Shown here: piece by piece, positions 8,918 to 17,986 of the stretch
Layout of the letters: each line of letters begins with the position of its first letter
Position numbering within the stretch: position 1 is the stretch's first letter
Virus record (IMG/VR): IMGVR_UViG_3300034105_004893
Span: 101,208 to 165,207 of that record
Direction: 5' to 3' (one strand)
From: a virus
DNA: 64,000 bases
Position numbers and translations under genes: made by a program
The notes under the pieces: generated by a model
Database searches by the model: none
What the model saw: the letters and a program-made list of their open reading frames with translations, nothing else
What the model was told of the DNA's origin: nothing

Positions 8918-10127
8918 TATCGGACTCCGTATTCAATTTAGCTTTTGATTTATCTGAACCCATTAATTTTTGAATAGCTTCTAATATTTGTTGATTTCTT
9001 TTTTCTTCTGTTAAAACAGCACCACCTTCTGCATTTATTTCAGTGGTCTTAATATTTTCTCTATTAAGATCTCCCTTTTCCAAAGCTTGATCAACTACAT
9101 TTTTTATTGAGTTTGCGTAATTCCAAGGAAGTATTTGTGTTATTCCAACAAGATTTACGATTCTTTCTCCAAATGATTCTTTTAATGTGTTTATAAAAAC
9201 TTGATTATCTTCTTCCCAATTGTCGCCATCGGTAAAATAAAATACATATATATTCCATTTTTCTGGGGGATATCGATTTTCAAATTGCTTAGAAATGAAT
9301 TTCAAAGCAGAGCTACAAGTAGTGCCACCGCCAAATCTATAATTATAAAATTTTTCTTCATCTACTTCCATAGCAGAAGAATCATGCCAAACAAAAAGTC
9401 TATCTACTCTTTTGTAAAATCTTCTAATCCAAACATCAATCCACCAAGCCATATCAGAAACTATTTCGCACTTTTGCTGATCCATACTTCCAGATCCATC
9501 TCTAGCATATATGATCAAAGCATTACTTGAAGGAACTTTAATTTCCTTGTATTGCCTATATCTTTTATCTCTTTTTATTGGCTTGATTGCCTTAATTGGA
9601 TCTTTGCATCCTGGTACTATTTCCAAATCATTTATAGTTCCATCTGCTGCTTGTCTTTTTAGAGCTTCTAAAAATGTTCTTCTGTTATGCCTTAGTGATT
9701 CTGGGCCTACTAAAGATATGTTGTTATATTTTATTTTTACTTCATCAAATGTGTCGCTTACTTTTGGCTTTAGATTTGGAAGTTCTAATTCTCCCTGCAT
9801 GAATTTTAAAACTTCTTCAAGGTCAAGACTTATGGTAATTCCTTCACTTTCATCTTGACCAGCACCATTGCCATTACCCTTGCCCTTTTTGCCCTTGTCG
9901 ATCACATCGCCATCTTTGCCTTTTCCTCTTCCTGTTCCATTTCCATTATCGCCATAAAGGATTTGCGGAATATCGATTTTTGGAATGGATATCGATATTT
10001 TACCACGCTTACCTCTAGACTTAACAATTTGGCCACTTTTGATAAATTTCTTTAGAGCTTTGCGTAGCTTGCCAGAAACAACATCAATAAAATCTTTGTG
10101 GTCTTCTTCAATTCTTCTAGGACACAT
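8907..10127 (-). CDS. yeaH: YeaH/YhbH family protein (DUF444, VWA domain)
   Basis: 406 residues, close to the usual 380-430. A basic N-terminal region (KSRGKRGKISISIPKIDIP) and a Gly/Lys-rich linker (residues 60-92) lead to a von Willebrand A domain with the MIDAS motif D210-G-S-G-S. GGGTTCSSAL and YFTDGDNW follow, as expected for DUF444. In bacteria yeaH is next to yeaG/prkA and acts with it in starvation and stress responses; the protein is thought to be a partner or substrate of the kinase. It lies 36 bp after prkA, with AGAGG before its ATG. Confidence 0.9.
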   Translation of the reverse strand: MCPRRIEEDHKDFIDVVSGKLRKALKKFIKSGQIVKSRGKRGKISISIPKIDIPQILYGDNGNGTGRGKGKDGDVIDKGKKGKGNGNGAGQDESEGITISLDLEEVLKFMQGELELPNLKPKVSDTFDEVKIKYNNISLVGPESLRHNRRTFLEALKRQAADGTINDLEIVPGCKDPIKAIKPIKRDKRYRQYKEIKVPSSNALIIYARDGSGSMDQQKCEIVSDMAWWIDVWIRRFYKRVDRLFVWHDSSAMEVDEEKFYNYRFGGGTTCSSALKFISKQFENRYPPEKWNIYVFYFTDGDNWEEDNQVFINTLKESFGERIVNLVGITQILPWNYANSIKNVVDQALEKGDLNRENIKTTEINAEGGAVLTEEKRNQQILEAIQKLMGSDKSKAKLNTESDNVF

Positions 10128-10163
10128 ATTTTAACAACCTCTTTACAAAAATTATTTGACATA

Positions 10164-12236
10164 TTATTCTTCTGCCAAATCGCCTCTAGCAAATATGCTT
10201 CCTACAAAATCAAGAACATCTGTTGCCGATCTTTCATTGTACCCGTATTGTTTTATCAAACGAGTCTTTATTGCATCGATCTTTTCTTGTATATCTTTAT
10301 CAACTACTGTGGCACCAGAAACATTTAAAGCAGAAAGCTTAATAGTGTCTTTAACATCTTCAAACAATTTAGCTTCCAATGCTTTTTTCAATTTAGAATT
10401 AGAATCCCATCGGAATGTCTTATGCTTAATTGCAAGATCTCCAATGAATGCAGCGATTTGTCTTCGGAAATCATCAGCACCTTGCTCTGGGATATCTATT
10501 TTCGATTCAACAGCCCTCATAAGCCTTTCGTCTGGCTTTCTATCTTGTCCAGTAATTGGATCTTTGATTTTAGACTTATTGATATAGGCCATGATATTAT
10601 CGATATAGTTGGTGCATAAACGAATTACTGCATCTTCATCGCCAACCAAGGCCTTTTGAACTTCTGCCTTCAAAATTTCAGTCAATTTCTTCACCACCAA
10701 ATCAACACAAGTAATATATCGACCAACATCATCTTTATTATTTAGCAAAGAACTACCTTCTAGGCCATCTCTTAGTTCATTCAAAACCATGAACATATTT
10801 ACATAATCATGATTGTTCGCAAGGCAATTGGAAAGTTTGTCTTGAATATATCGAACAGAAACACCTCTAGTCATGCCTTCGTCTGGATATCTGTCTTTTA
10901 GCTCTTTGACCTGTTCGTCTGTCCAACCTGGTAAGAGCTTACCATCATACAATTCTGCTTTTTCAACCAAAGATATCTTTCCATCTTTGTCGTCATTTAG
11001 TCTTGTCAAAATTGCCCATAATGCAGCAACTTCCAAGGTATGTGGAGCAATATGTTGCTTTACTTTTGTTGGCCCATAATCTTTTTCTAGAATCTTTAGC
11101 TCTTCTTCCCAACGCAAAGTATAAGGAACATCAATCTTTACAGTTCTATCTCTAAGTGCTTCCATATATTGATTGCTTCTAAGTTTTTCATATTCTGGAT
11201 TATTGGTGTGTGTAAATATAGCCTCATCGATACCAACTTGACTAAATTTCTTTGGCTTGATACTTTGTTCTTGTGATGCTCCTAAGAGATCGTACAAGAA
11301 TGCTTGATCTAGCTTCAAAGCCTCTATAAATTCAATCATTCCCCGATTTCCCACACAAAATTCCCCGTCAAAATTAAAAGCTCTAGGATCAGAATCGGCA
11401 CCGAATGTTCCAATTCTGCCAAAGTTTATATCGCCAGTAAGTTCAGTACTATCTTGATTTTTTTCGTCTTTAGGTTGAAATGTTGCAATACCACAACGAT
11501 CAGACTCACTAAATGTCTTACGAATAACACGGATATGTTTTTCAAGAATCTTTTCCAAATCACCATCATATTTTTTCAACAATGCATTCATGAAAAATCT
11601 ACATCTTGGATCTAGTTCTCCTTCGCATCGCAATTCATAAATTTCAGATCTTTCACTTTCTGGAACTGATTCTAACAAAGCACGATTAATTTCTTCCATG
11701 ATTGGCTTTCGCACTTCTGGTGGCAGTAGCTTTAATGGCTGCTCATGCATTGGGCATTCATCTTCATCTTTTAAGTAAATCCCATCGACACCTGTTGGAA
11801 GATTAATCCATTTAAAACTATACCAAGCTCCAGCATCGGTGGTGGAATAACGCTCCATTTCTCTTTTGAACAATCTGCAAAGAGTTGATTTTGAGCTTCC
11901 TACAGGACCATGAAGAAGCAAAATTCGTTTTTCTGTTCCGAAATGACCAGCAGCACCCTTGATGAATTTAACAAGAGAATCTTTAGTTGGTGTCAAGCCA
12001 ATAATGGGATATTCTGGGTTGTCGAAAAAATTATAATGTTTATATGTTTTGCGATATTCTTCTACTGGGTAGAATCCTTTTTCTATCACCATATCAAAAA
12101 TAATTTGCCAAGAATTCCTAAGTAACTTTGGATTGGTGTAACACAAATCTACATATTCAGAAAACGACATTTCGTTATTGAGAATTTTAAATTTACTTTG
12201 ATCAAATTTACCTATAAACTTATTTAAAGCGTTCAT
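10164..12236 (-). CDS. prkA: PrkA/YeaG-type serine protein kinase with AAA+ domain
   Basis: 690 residues (E. coli YeaG about 644). The Walker A motif GPVGSSKST is at residues 110-118, followed by the long PrkA-type AAA region (KLLPPEVRKPI, RCRFFMNALLKKYDGD, AIFTHTNNPEYEK, ALRDRTVKIDVPYTLRWEEE, ARGVSVRYIQD-like block) and a C-terminal helical kinase-like part. The family is linked to stress, stationary-phase and sporulation control; PrkA of Bacillus also has ATP-dependent protease-like activity reported. It is the first gene of the trio, with GGAGATAGCAG before ATG. An 88-bp gap upstream is the likely promoter region. Confidence 0.93.
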   Translation of the reverse strand: MNALNKFIGKFDQSKFKILNNEMSFSEYVDLCYTNPKLLRNSWQIIFDMVIEKGFYPVEEYRKTYKHYNFFDNPEYPIIGLTPTKDSLVKFIKGAAGHFGTEKRILLLHGPVGSSKSTLCRLFKREMERYSTTDAGAWYSFKWINLPTGVDGIYLKDEDECPMHEQPLKLLPPEVRKPIMEEINRALLESVPESERSEIYELRCEGELDPRCRFFMNALLKKYDGDLEKILEKHIRVIRKTFSESDRCGIATFQPKDEKNQDSTELTGDINFGRIGTFGADSDPRAFNFDGEFCVGNRGMIEFIEALKLDQAFLYDLLGASQEQSIKPKKFSQVGIDEAIFTHTNNPEYEKLRSNQYMEALRDRTVKIDVPYTLRWEEELKILEKDYGPTKVKQHIAPHTLEVAALWAILTRLNDDKDGKISLVEKAELYDGKLLPGWTDEQVKELKDRYPDEGMTRGVSVRYIQDKLSNCLANNHDYVNMFMVLNELRDGLEGSSLLNNKDDVGRYITCVDLVVKKLTEILKAEVQKALVGDEDAVIRLCTNYIDNIMAYINKSKIKDPITGQDRKPDERLMRAVESKIDIPEQGADDFRRQIAAFIGDLAIKHKTFRWDSNSKLKKALEAKLFEDVKDTIKLSALNVSGATVVDKDIQEKIDAIKTRLIKQYGYNERSATDVLDFVGSIFARGDLAEE

Positions 12237-12324
12237 CTGCTATCTCCGTTATATTTTCTGTAATGGCACAACTAATTCATTATAAGGTGAATCTTTTATT
12301 TTGTAAATAACTTTCTAAATTATT

Positions 12325-12690
12325 TCACTTTACTTCGCCCCATGCACTATCATTTTCAATATCATTTAATGGGTTAGATCTTTCAGCTTCGCCATATGGA
12401 TTAGATCCCATATGAGAATTTTCTTGTGCGTTAGACCTTTGATCTGTGACACCGCCAGGTCGTTCCATATTCCATTTATGTCTATAGTCATGACCTGAAG
12501 AATCACTGTTCCAAACATCTGTGCCAATTGGATTGGTGAATTTAACCCTACAAGCGGTAAGGAGTTTTGTTTTTGATTTGGATTTACATTTTGGACAGGA
12601 AACATTTTTATATTTTCCTGTCTTATCGAAGTCGGCAATCTCTTCCCAAGATTTTTTACATTTATTACATTCAAAAGCATAATTCGGCAT
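12325..12690 (-). CDS. FmdB-like zinc-ribbon protein
   Basis: 121 residues. The N-terminal zinc ribbon uses C8, C11, C32 and C35 (MPNYAFECNKCKKSW, then SCPKCKSK), typical of FmdB-family regulators and frequent in large phages. The C-terminal half is hydrophilic and low in complexity. DNA or RNA binding is possible, but not shown. It sits between a small acidic protein and prkA on the same strand. Confidence 0.75.
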   Translation of the reverse strand: MPNYAFECNKCKKSWEEIADFDKTGKYKNVSCPKCKSKSKTKLLTACRVKFTNPIGTDVWNSDSSGHDYRHKWNMERPGGVTDQRSNAQENSHMGSNPYGEAERSNPLNDIENDSAWGEVK

Positions 12691-12699
12691 TTTATAATC

Positions 12700-12984
12700 C
12701 TATAAATTTTGTAAATCTCTAAACTTTTTATAAACTGTAGAGATTTTATCTAATTTAGTATCAAGTTTATAAAAGTTCCACCAAAAAGATTTACTACAAA
12801 ATTTAATAGCCTTATCAATAAGCTTTTGATTTAATGCCATATAAGTAAGTTCTACATTTTCTTGTTGTAGTGCTTGCTCTTCTGCCAATAGCTCTTTGTA
12901 TTCTTCGGGAGAAATAGGCCTGTTCATTTCTTCTTCAAATTCTTCATCTTCTTCGTCATTATCTTCAAATTCAAATCGTTTCAT
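12700..12984 (-). CDS. Small acidic protein, 94 aa
   Basis: The start was placed at MKRFEFEDNDEEDEEFEEE because AGAGG lies just before this ATG and it follows the upstream stop by one base; a longer frame from 13038 would overlap the upstream gene. A very acidic N-terminus is followed by a helical, aromatic and basic C-terminus. No family recognised. Confidence 0.6.
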   Translation of the reverse strand: MKRFEFEDNDEEDEEFEEEMNRPISPEEYKELLAEEQALQQENVELTYMALNQKLIDKAIKFCSKSFWWNFYKLDTKLDKISTVYKKFRDLQNL

Positions 12985-12985
12985 T

Positions 12986-13606
12986 TTAACCTCTGAATAT
13001 GCATTCAAATATGTTTGTAGCCGACATCCATATATCATCCAATCTTCTTTCGTTTAGGCCTAACAAAGTACGATTGTATTTGGCCAAAGGATGAAATGGA
13101 TACTCATCTTTATTTATCCATGAAGACAAATTAAAGTTACCCCAACCATTAGAATATGTCACAAAATTCACAATTTTATCTTCTTTTACATCACAATATA
13201 AATCAGATTTCTCTTCAAAATTAGAATTTAAGTCATTTACTAAATAAAAATCATTTTTTTTATAATTTTTTTTAGAATGCAAAAAACTATTTTGCTCTAG
13301 CTCACGAACACAAATTATATCAGAACTAACAATCAAAGCTGGTAAACTTAGCTTGTCTTTTTCAATAAAATAACGCAAATAAGACAAACTATCGCTTGTT
13401 TTTAAAATTTCAAAATTAAAATTGAGCTTTTTTGCCCACATAAACAAATTTCGTTTTATGTCTTTTCTTTGACATGCTATTGCTATTTTTGCTTCTGGTA
13501 AGTATTTAGAAAATGAATAGGCACTAAGAAAAGCCATCCAATCACTTGAAATGCTATGATCGCAACAAATTAAAACACTTAAATTTTCGCCAGTACTTGT
13601 AATCAT
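12986..13606 (-). CDS. Hypothetical protein, possible GT-A-like fold
   Basis: 206 residues. Predicted alternating beta/alpha segments (LSVLICCDHS, AKIAIACQR, ALIVSSDIICV) with an SSD where GT-A enzymes have a DxD-like site, then a Trp/Asn-rich C-terminus ending near DDIWMSATNIFE. The similarity to a nucleotide-sugar transferase is only suggestive. No good ribosome site is visible before the ATG. Confidence 0.5.
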   Translation of the reverse strand: MITSTGENLSVLICCDHSISSDWMAFLSAYSFSKYLPEAKIAIACQRKDIKRNLFMWAKKLNFNFEILKTSDSLSYLRYFIEKDKLSLPALIVSSDIICVRELEQNSFLHSKKNYKKNDFYLVNDLNSNFEEKSDLYCDVKEDKIVNFVTYSNGWGNFNLSSWINKDEYPFHPLAKYNRTLLGLNERRLDDIWMSATNIFECIFRG

Positions 13607-13622
13607 GCATTAATTGAGAATG

Positions 13623-13654
13623 GAAGATCAAATTAAATATGATCTTCTTTTTTT
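13623..13654 (+). terminator. Terminator-like hairpin, plus-strand polarity
   Basis: GAAGATCA pairs with TGATCTTC across a 9-base loop and is followed by seven T on the plus strand. No plus-strand gene precedes it; on the minus strand it overlaps the stop of the 53-residue gene and has no T run after it. Role unclear. Confidence 0.4.
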
Positions 13655-13794
13655 GATTTGTATACAGAAGTGAATTTTAGGTTTGTTGGCTTTGCTGGAC
13701 TAACTTTTTTTGCCATAAGCATATTTGGAGAATTGGCACCTTTTGACTTAAAACCATAAAATTTTTCGTTCAAAAATTGTTGAAATGTTATCAT
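13633..13794 (-). CDS. Small protein with capsid-targeting-like N-terminus, 53 aa
   Basis: Begins MITFQQFLNEK, resembling the T4 internal-protein leader (MKTYQEFIAE) that is cleaved after Glu by the prohead protease. The remainder is basic (KSKKED, AKKVSPAKPTN), fitting a DNA-associated internal protein. The start overlaps the upstream stop (ATGA). Confidence 0.6.
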   Translation of the reverse strand: MITFQQFLNEKFYGFKSKGANSPNMLMAKKVSPAKPTNLKFTSVYKSKKEDHI

Positions 13795-14090
13795 TTTGCA
13801 GTTCCTATTGTGCCAACTGCTGGGGCTGTTGTTTTTTTATTTTGTTGCTGTTTAATCATATTTTGAATTGCAATAGGATCAGGCTGTAAAGGAATGCCTG
13901 ATTTTTTCATATTAGCCAATGAAGCTTTGTATTTAGGATCTTCTTGAGTCATTTTCCAAGTTTGAGCAGGTGTCAAAGGTTTGTTAGTTTTAGGGTCTGT
14001 ACCATATATTTGTGGTAAATTTTTCAATAGATCGCTAAATGTTCCAACTTGTTTTTCATCCGACTCTAGCCAATTTTTAAAATTAATCAT
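13791..14090 (-). CDS. Small protein with capsid-targeting-like N-terminus, 99 aa
   Basis: Begins MINFKNWLESDEKQ, one of several short proteins here sharing an M-x-x-F-x-x-aromatic-Leu start. The middle is Pro/Gln/Lys-rich (LTPAQTWKMTQEDPKY) and the tail is low complexity (KKTTAPAVGTIG). No enzymatic motif. Possibly an internal virion protein, by analogy with T4. Confidence 0.6.
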   Translation of the reverse strand: MINFKNWLESDEKQVGTFSDLLKNLPQIYGTDPKTNKPLTPAQTWKMTQEDPKYKASLANMKKSGIPLQPDPIAIQNMIKQQQNKKTTAPAVGTIGTAK

Positions 14091-14145
14091 TTATACCCCT
14101 TTTCAATCTATATATATTTGTCACAAATCTTTAATTAGGTGAAAA

Positions 14146-14349
14146 ATGAAATTTTGTTGCTTTTACAATATGTTTTTTAGTGCTATTTTTGGATTTTTTC
14201 TTTGTTTTTTTATTATTGGAACACAACTTATAAAAGAAAACGAAAAAGAAAAACATGATCACAAAACCTGTCAAAAATGCGTGTGCGAAAAAAAATGTAA
14301 TTGTCCACATGAAAAAGAACCATGCGAAACTAAATGTTTATGCGATTAA
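14146..14349 (+). CDS. Small membrane protein with Cys/His-rich tail
   Basis: 67 residues. A strongly hydrophobic segment (residues 8-28) is followed by a charged tail with eight Cys and two His (CQKCVCEKKCNCPHEKEPCE), likely metal-binding or disulfide-linked. Ribosome site AGGTGA lies 5 bases before the ATG. Its 3' end overlaps the convergent hldE-like gene by 20 bp. Confidence 0.6.
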   Translation: MKFCCFYNMFFSAIFGFFLCFFIIGTQLIKENEKEKHDHKTCQKCVCEKKCNCPHEKEPCETKCLCD

Positions 14350-15706
14350 TTATCTTGGTCGTTGAAATATTCTCTACCATGGGAGCAAAAATTGTATTCT
14401 TGGCAAATTCACGACCAATTACATTAGAATTTTGATACTCCATACCTTTAACCAAAAAATCAGGTTTTATTTTCTTTATAATTTCGTATGGAGTGTCTTC
14501 ATCGAAATGTAAAACATAATCAACACATTGCAAATTGGCCAGCAATAACATTCTATCTTCTAGTTTATTGATTGGTCTGTTTGGCTTCAATTTAGAAACA
14601 GATTCGTCTGCATTTACAGCAACCAATAACTTATCTCCAAAACTTTTAGCATAATTCAAGTTACTTATGTGGCCTGAGTGAAGAATATCAAAACATCCAT
14701 TTGTCATACACAATTTAAAATTTCTATTTTCAAAAAATTCTGGTGTGACATACTTCGATTCAACTTTATTTAAAATTGAATTTATTTTATTGAAATCCAA
14801 TGGCTTATTATGTTTTTCCTTTACATAAATAGAACCCATTTTAAAGGAAAATTTTGAAGCGTCTTTTAATGATATTCCATTTCCCAAACACAATCCGCAA
14901 AATGCTATAAAACAATCACCAGCACCAATAACACTATTTGGAGCATCCAAAATTTCTTCACACTTGTAATCAAAATAATCACCATCATATCCATACAATC
15001 CATCACCACCATTTGTTATGATTACATTTTTAGCATTGGTTATATTTATAATTTTTTCAATTTGCTTGTTGCGATCTGATTGCCCTGTAATATTCTTTGC
15101 TTCTATTGAATTGGGCTTTATAAGACTACAACCAAGCCATTTATAAATATCTGTTTTTGGATCAACAATTTTAATTTGACATTTATGATTTTTAGCTAAA
15201 TTTGAAACTATGTTGTTATAAAAAACACCCTTATCATAATCGGAAAATATAATAACATCAAATTCTTGTTCCATAATACGATCAAACAAATCACAACAAT
15301 ATTTAGTTATTTCGCTCTCAGACAAACCACAATTAGACTTTTCCACATCCCATCTATATGTTGGAAATTCATTGCTATAAAATCTTTTTTTTCTTGAAAT
15401 ATTATTTGGAATATCAATAGAAAGAGAGGTGTCCAACCCATGTTTGCTTAAAATTGATTTTGCATTTGCATCAAGAAAAGAACAAAGAAATGTATTCTTA
15501 TTGAAGTTTTTTAACTGGAATGCGACATTTGCTGCTCCGCCTGGGAAAACATTTGTCGGATCTTCATTATCAGAATGCATTACTGGTATGGGGAATTCTG
15601 GCGATATTTTTCTAACACTAACATCAAAGTATTCATCCAACATAGAATCACCTATGACAGCGATTCGTATGTTACTATTTTTTATTTTCTCTAAAATATC
15701 TTTCAT
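14330..15706 (-). CDS. hldE: HldE-like bifunctional heptose kinase/adenylyltransferase
   Basis: 458 residues (E. coli HldE 477). The N-terminal ribokinase-family domain shows FPGGAAN (residues 54-60) and the catalytic GAGD (261-264). The C-terminal cytidylyltransferase-like domain shows NGCFDILHSGH (336-346). HldE phosphorylates heptose-7-phosphate at C1 and then transfers AMP, making ADP-heptose for LPS core. Both active sites look intact. GT9 heptosyltransferase-like genes nearby could use the product. No GmhA, GmhB or HldD lies in the window, so host enzymes or distant genes would have to complete the pathway. Confidence 0.9.
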   Translation of the reverse strand: MKDILEKIKNSNIRIAVIGDSMLDEYFDVSVRKISPEFPIPVMHSDNEDPTNVFPGGAANVAFQLKNFNKNTFLCSFLDANAKSILSKHGLDTSLSIDIPNNISRKKRFYSNEFPTYRWDVEKSNCGLSESEITKYCCDLFDRIMEQEFDVIIFSDYDKGVFYNNIVSNLAKNHKCQIKIVDPKTDIYKWLGCSLIKPNSIEAKNITGQSDRNKQIEKIINITNAKNVIITNGGDGLYGYDGDYFDYKCEEILDAPNSVIGAGDCFIAFCGLCLGNGISLKDASKFSFKMGSIYVKEKHNKPLDFNKINSILNKVESKYVTPEFFENRNFKLCMTNGCFDILHSGHISNLNYAKSFGDKLLVAVNADESVSKLKPNRPINKLEDRMLLLANLQCVDYVLHFDEDTPYEIIKKIKPDFLVKGMEYQNSNVIGREFAKNTIFAPMVENISTTKIINRINI

Positions 15707-15756
15707 TTTTTGAACCCAAATAATTGTTTATGTAATTATTTGAGTTTACAAACAAA

Positions 15757-16629
15757 TTATTCAATACTTAATCCAAGACTTTGCATCTTTTGCACCCATT
15801 CTTCCTGTTCTCTTTTATTTTCAGAATCAATTTTTAAAACCTTAGTTCCTTGCAAAGATTTTGACAAAGCTTCAACTTCCAACCTTGTAAGCCTCATAGC
15901 TCCACGATGTTCATGATAGTCCTCCCATGCTTCAATAGCCCAAGGAACAATAGGCTTTATAAGTTCTAACATGGCATCTGCGAATACTCTAATCTCCCAT
16001 TGAGCATGAGGATCGCAACGCAAGGCCAAAAAGTGCAAAAGATTATGCAAATCTACTTTCCAATACCACTCTGTATAAAAATTAACTGGTAGAAGCATCC
16101 TTGCTTGTTCTCTAGCCACACCTTTTTGAATTGCTTTTTCATATTCATCGTATGATTGATTGCAGATAGAATCTATCTTTTCAATAAAGTTAGAAGCATC
16201 AACTTCATTTATTGATTCGCCACTTCCTTGTTTATTTACTGATGATTGTTGCCTCACATTTTCAATTTCTGGCTTATAAAATTCATCCTTCATCATTGAA
16301 TATCTTCCACTGTATTCGTTAATTTTAGCGGTCCTATGCCTCACCATTTGTCTGGCTACGAATATGGGCATTTGCATATTGAATTTTATTTCAATCATCT
16401 CGAATGGGGTTGTGTGCTTGTGACGAAGCAGATAACGAATCAATCCTCTATCTTCATTAATGGTTTTAGTTCCATCTCCATAAGAAACTCTAGCAGCTTG
16501 AACTATTGCGTAATCTGCGGTCTTCCTATCATCTGGAACAAGTCTTGGCATAACATCAACAATCGTCACATGACCCTTGTCCAAGCATTTGATTGTTTTT
16601 TCAGAAACATTTGTCAAAACATCATGCAT
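15757..16629 (-). CDS. thyX: Flavin-dependent thymidylate synthase
   Basis: 290 residues. The ThyX signature RHRTAKINEYS is at residues 97-107, with FEMIEIKF upstream and LPVNFYTEWYWKVDLHNLLHFL followed by RCDPHAQWEIR downstream. It methylates dUMP to dTMP using folate, FAD and NADPH. ThyX is common in phages that replace host nucleotide supply. AAGGA lies before the ATG. The diverging neighbour is an NDK-like gene, so the two form a small nucleotide module. Confidence 0.95.
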   Translation of the reverse strand: MHDVLTNVSEKTIKCLDKGHVTIVDVMPRLVPDDRKTADYAIVQAARVSYGDGTKTINEDRGLIRYLLRHKHTTPFEMIEIKFNMQMPIFVARQMVRHRTAKINEYSGRYSMMKDEFYKPEIENVRQQSSVNKQGSGESINEVDASNFIEKIDSICNQSYDEYEKAIQKGVAREQARMLLPVNFYTEWYWKVDLHNLLHFLALRCDPHAQWEIRVFADAMLELIKPIVPWAIEAWEDYHEHRGAMRLTRLEVEALSKSLQGTKVLKIDSENKREQEEWVQKMQSLGLSIE

Positions 16630-16742
16630 GATATTTTCCTTTTAAAAATCAATAATTAACATTTCAAATTATAGCAAAAATCAATCCAATTAAACAATAG
16701 ATATAATCGACAACAAACAAAGTAAATAATAACAAGGCAATT
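16630..16742. promoter_or_regulatory. Divergent intergenic region between thyX and ndk-like gene
   Basis: 113 bp of very AT-rich sequence between two divergent starts, so it must hold promoters for both. I see no convincing -35/-10 pair or operator. Confidence 0.4.
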
Positions 16743-17222
16743 ATGTACAAAATATTAGTAATGCAAAAACCAGCAGCAAGAGACAGAATTGGAATAATCA
16801 GAAAATGGCTTGAAGAAAATACAAACGGAATAATTGCAGAAAAAGATGTTTTAATAGATGATCGAATCATAAGAGAACATTATAAAGAACATGCAGATAA
16901 AGACTTTTATCCGACAATGATACAATATTATGTCGGAAAAACAGTAAAAGTGTGGATAGTAGAAGTGGAAAATATAGCAGATTTAAAAGCAGCAATTGGA
17001 CATCCAAAAGCAAAAGATGGATTTCGCAAAGAATTAATGGGAGATAGAATAAAAGAAGTAATAGAAAAATTTGGAGTAATGGACAATGGAATTCATGCTT
17101 CTGATTCTGAAGAAAGTGGGAAAAGGGAAATTAGCTTGTGGTTTGGAAATTCTTATTTGTCTCCATCGTCTTCAAATGAACTTCCACATTTTAAAGAATG
17201 GCTTAAAAATAGATGTTCCTAA
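16743..17222 (+). CDS. ndk: Nucleoside diphosphate kinase-like protein
   Basis: 159 residues (usual NDK 130-155). NGIHASDSEESGKREISLWF at residues 115-134 matches the NDK active-site block, with the phospho-acceptor His at 118. HYKEHADKDFYPTMIQYYVG matches the block that normally reads HYAEHKxKPFF, and VEVEN corresponds to VLEGEN. The N-terminal strand is altered (VMQKPAARDR in place of xxKPDxV), so the protein is a divergent member. It would convert NDPs to NTPs and probably serves phage DNA synthesis with ThyX. Confidence 0.8.
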   Translation: MYKILVMQKPAARDRIGIIRKWLEENTNGIIAEKDVLIDDRIIREHYKEHADKDFYPTMIQYYVGKTVKVWIVEVENIADLKAAIGHPKAKDGFRKELMGDRIKEVIEKFGVMDNGIHASDSEESGKREISLWFGNSYLSPSSSNELPHFKEWLKNRCS

Positions 17223-17277
17223 TATTAAAAGTAACCAATATCTCCCATCACAACATCTGGCAAATTAGGAAACATTT

Positions 17278-17484
17278 TTAAAATTTTATTTTTTTTTTAT
17301 TCTTCTTTTTTTCAAGATCATCTACAGTCAATAGGGTTGGAGGTGTTCTAGTTACCATTCCCATGCCTAAAGGTCTTGCAAATTTCGCAACATCAGCAGT
17401 AGATGTCATGCCACCAGAACCACCTGCTGGAGCAGCAGCAGTTGCTACCTCATTTTGAAACCAATTTTTAAAGTTTAATTTCAT
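17278..17484 (-). CDS. Small protein with capsid-targeting-like N-terminus, 68 aa
   Basis: Begins MKLNFKNWFQNEVAT, then an Ala/Gly-rich linker and a lysine-rich end (KKKNKKKIKF). Starts inside the stop of the upstream gene (ATGA overlap). Basic composition fits nucleic-acid binding. No known domain. Confidence 0.55.
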   Translation of the reverse strand: MKLNFKNWFQNEVATAAAPAGGSGGMTSTADVAKFARPLGMGMVTRTPPTLLTVDDLEKKKNKKKIKF

Positions 17485-17966
17485 GCCATTCCACCCATTC
17501 CACCCATTGCACTCATATCATCGCCACCTGCTGGTGCCGCTGGTGGAGTCCATCCGGTTGTTAAAAATTTGATTAAATCGTTTTTTGATAAGTAATACAT
17601 ATTTTGATCTGGTGAATCTTTTTTGAGTATTCCATCCTTCAAATAACTTCTATTTCCGCCCTTTGTTGGCTTAATTCTTATAGCTGCACCTTTTTCGGTA
17701 ATTGAATCTGGTACTATTTCCCAAGCAGACATTTTATAAGCAACTTCTTTATTTGGGCTTCCTAAAACAAAATGTGATGATATCCAAGGTTCACTAGAAA
17801 ATATACTTTTTAAAGATTTCCAATCAATTCCAAATTCATCTTCGAGCGTATCAAAGTAATTACTACCCGCTGGGTCTTCTGATGCAATATCAGTCTCAGA
17901 CCTCTTTTCTAAAGTTTGATCTATTTCTTCGAAAAATCTTTTAAAGTTATTGAATAAATAATTCAT
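17481..17966 (-). CDS. Hypothetical protein, 161 aa
   Basis: Begins MNYLFNNFKRFFEEID, again an aromatic, amphipathic leader. The centre is globular (FGIDWKSLKSIFSSEPW) and the end is Gly/Met/Pro-rich (PPAAPAGGDDMSAMGGMGG). It is translationally coupled to the following 68-residue gene. Possibly a structural or internal virion protein. Confidence 0.6.
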   Translation of the reverse strand: MNYLFNNFKRFFEEIDQTLEKRSETDIASEDPAGSNYFDTLEDEFGIDWKSLKSIFSSEPWISSHFVLGSPNKEVAYKMSAWEIVPDSITEKGAAIRIKPTKGGNRSYLKDGILKKDSPDQNMYYLSKNDLIKFLTTGWTPPAAPAGGDDMSAMGGMGGMA

Positions 17967-17986
17967 ACATTATATAGGAAACAAAA

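Noticed and set aside
1-12236. Bacterial chromosome segment because of prkA-yeaH-spoVR and dnaE
   Set aside because: The fibre locus with S74 chaperone, overlapping tiny genes, ThyX, homing nucleases and T4-like leaders fit a jumbo phage better. Not excluded, since no capsid or terminase gene is visible.
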